Source: Falsibacillus albus
Lineage (GTDB): Bacteria > Bacillota > Bacilli > Bacillales > DSM-25281
Reading direction: 5' to 3'
Assembly (NCBI RefSeq): GCF_003668575.1
Contig: NZ_RCVZ01000002.1
Span: forward strand, 124,001 to 188,000
Length of the DNA: 64,000 nucleotides
This document shows, one piece after another, positions 63,624-64,000 of this stretch (the stretch's first letter is position 1; every line of letters begins with the position of its first letter). The notes beneath the pieces are model-generated. The model was not told the origin of the DNA and made no database searches. It saw nothing but the letters and a program-made list of their open reading frames with translations. A program made the translations under genes and the position numbers.

Positions 63624-64000
63624 TGAACCCCTTTTGTCGTCAATCCATTGTGCAAAATACGACTGTTGATGTAATGGGTTTTGCTGCTGTAATAGAAATT
63701 GGAGACTCCTGTTATATTAGATCCAAATCAAACGTCTTGGCCACTCAAAGGGAAAGAGAACTATTTTTTGATGAAGAAGGAAGCTATGAGGATTATCCCA
63801 TTTTTAACGAACCTATTCCCATTCCTCATGAAAGGGAACCTGTTTATATCAATAAATTGAATGCAAATGGCACGATCAGAGTCAATAAAATCCGTATTAA
63901 CGGTATCTCAAATGCTGCAATATTGCATATCGGAAGCACGAATGACGTCTATTTAGAAAATAGGACTCATCATATCCGCCAATTGATAGAACGTGAAGAG
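63623..64000 (+). CDS. gerPE: GerPE spore germination protein, truncated at the window end
   Basis: The frame begins MNPFCRQSIVQNTTVDVMGF, then AAVIEIGDSCYIRSKSNVLATQREREL, and remains open to the last base (126 codons). These blocks match GerPE. The remaining C-terminus and gerPF should lie beyond the window. The ATG overlaps the gerPD stop (ATGA). Confidence 0.85.
   Translation, partial: MNPFCRQSIVQNTTVDVMGFAAVIEIGDSCYIRSKSNVLATQRERELFFDEEGSYEDYPIFNEPIPIPHEREPVYINKLNANGTIRVNKIRINGISNAAILHIGSTNDVYLENRTHHIRQLIEREE

Overview
The window looks like part of the chromosome of a low-GC, spore-forming Bacillaceae bacterium. The evidence is the conserved Bacillus gene order (spx, yjbC, opp, trpS, yjbA, app, yjaZ, fabF, fabH, comZ, med), near-consensus sites for Bacillus regulators (CodY, FapR, CtsR, TnrA/GlnR, CcpA/MalR), strong Shine-Dalgarno sequences with frequent GTG/TTG starts, and a gerP spore-coat operon. 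There are no rRNA or tRNA genes, no prophage, no transposase and no CRISPR array. Blocks matching three separate B. subtilis neighbourhoods (yjb/yja, yit and yis) are joined here, with carotenoid, maltodextrin and ammonium genes inserted among them.

Layout. 0-10 kb: spx, yjbC, a secreted putative glycoside hydrolase and the oppABCDF peptide importer (minus strand). 10-13 kb: a small membrane protein, trpS behind a complete T-box leader, and yjbA. 13-19 kb: a second oligopeptide importer, appDFABC. 19-26 kb: yjaZ protease, the fatty-acid initiation/elongation pair fabH-fabF behind a FapR-like site, yjzB, the competence genes med-comZ, yjaV, yjaU and yjzD. 26-29 kb: clpB with a perfect CtsR operator. 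29-37 kb: housekeeping and small genes (yjzC, yitW, yitV, yitU, a DUF3813-like protein, yitT, a DegV protein, a DUF3941-like protein, yajQ), CoA-disulfide reductase and an SDR dehydrogenase. 37.3-39.65 kb: two abutting non-coding tandem arrays, five 154-bp units followed by twenty-four 52/53-bp units. 39.7-48.2 kb: a maltodextrin regulon (malE-malF-malG, membrane-anchored alpha-amylase, malR, and a divergent cytosolic neopullulanase). 48.6-52.1 kb: a MATE exporter and glnK-amtB. 52.2-56 kb: a three-gene C30 carotenoid operon. 56-64 kb: asnO-type asparagine synthetase, a DUF2777-like gene, yisL, yisK, a DUF418 membrane protein and gerPA-PE, with gerPE cut by the window end.

How the genes work together. 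Nitrogen and peptide supply is a recurring theme: two peptide ABC importers (one with a CodY-like box in its leader), PII plus ammonium channel behind a TnrA/GlnR box, asparagine synthetase, and a tryptophan-responsive T-box. The mal genes form a complete route: extracellular starch cleavage by the anchored amylase, uptake by MalEFG (no ATPase gene is present, so a shared ATPase elsewhere is implied), and cytosolic cleavage by the neopullulanase. Three cre-like boxes lie in the divergent promoter region.

The least explained sequence is repetitive: a MITE-like family with about nine copies or fragments scattered between genes, a second structured repeat family with one solo copy and one tandem expansion, and the 52-bp array with higher-order duplications.
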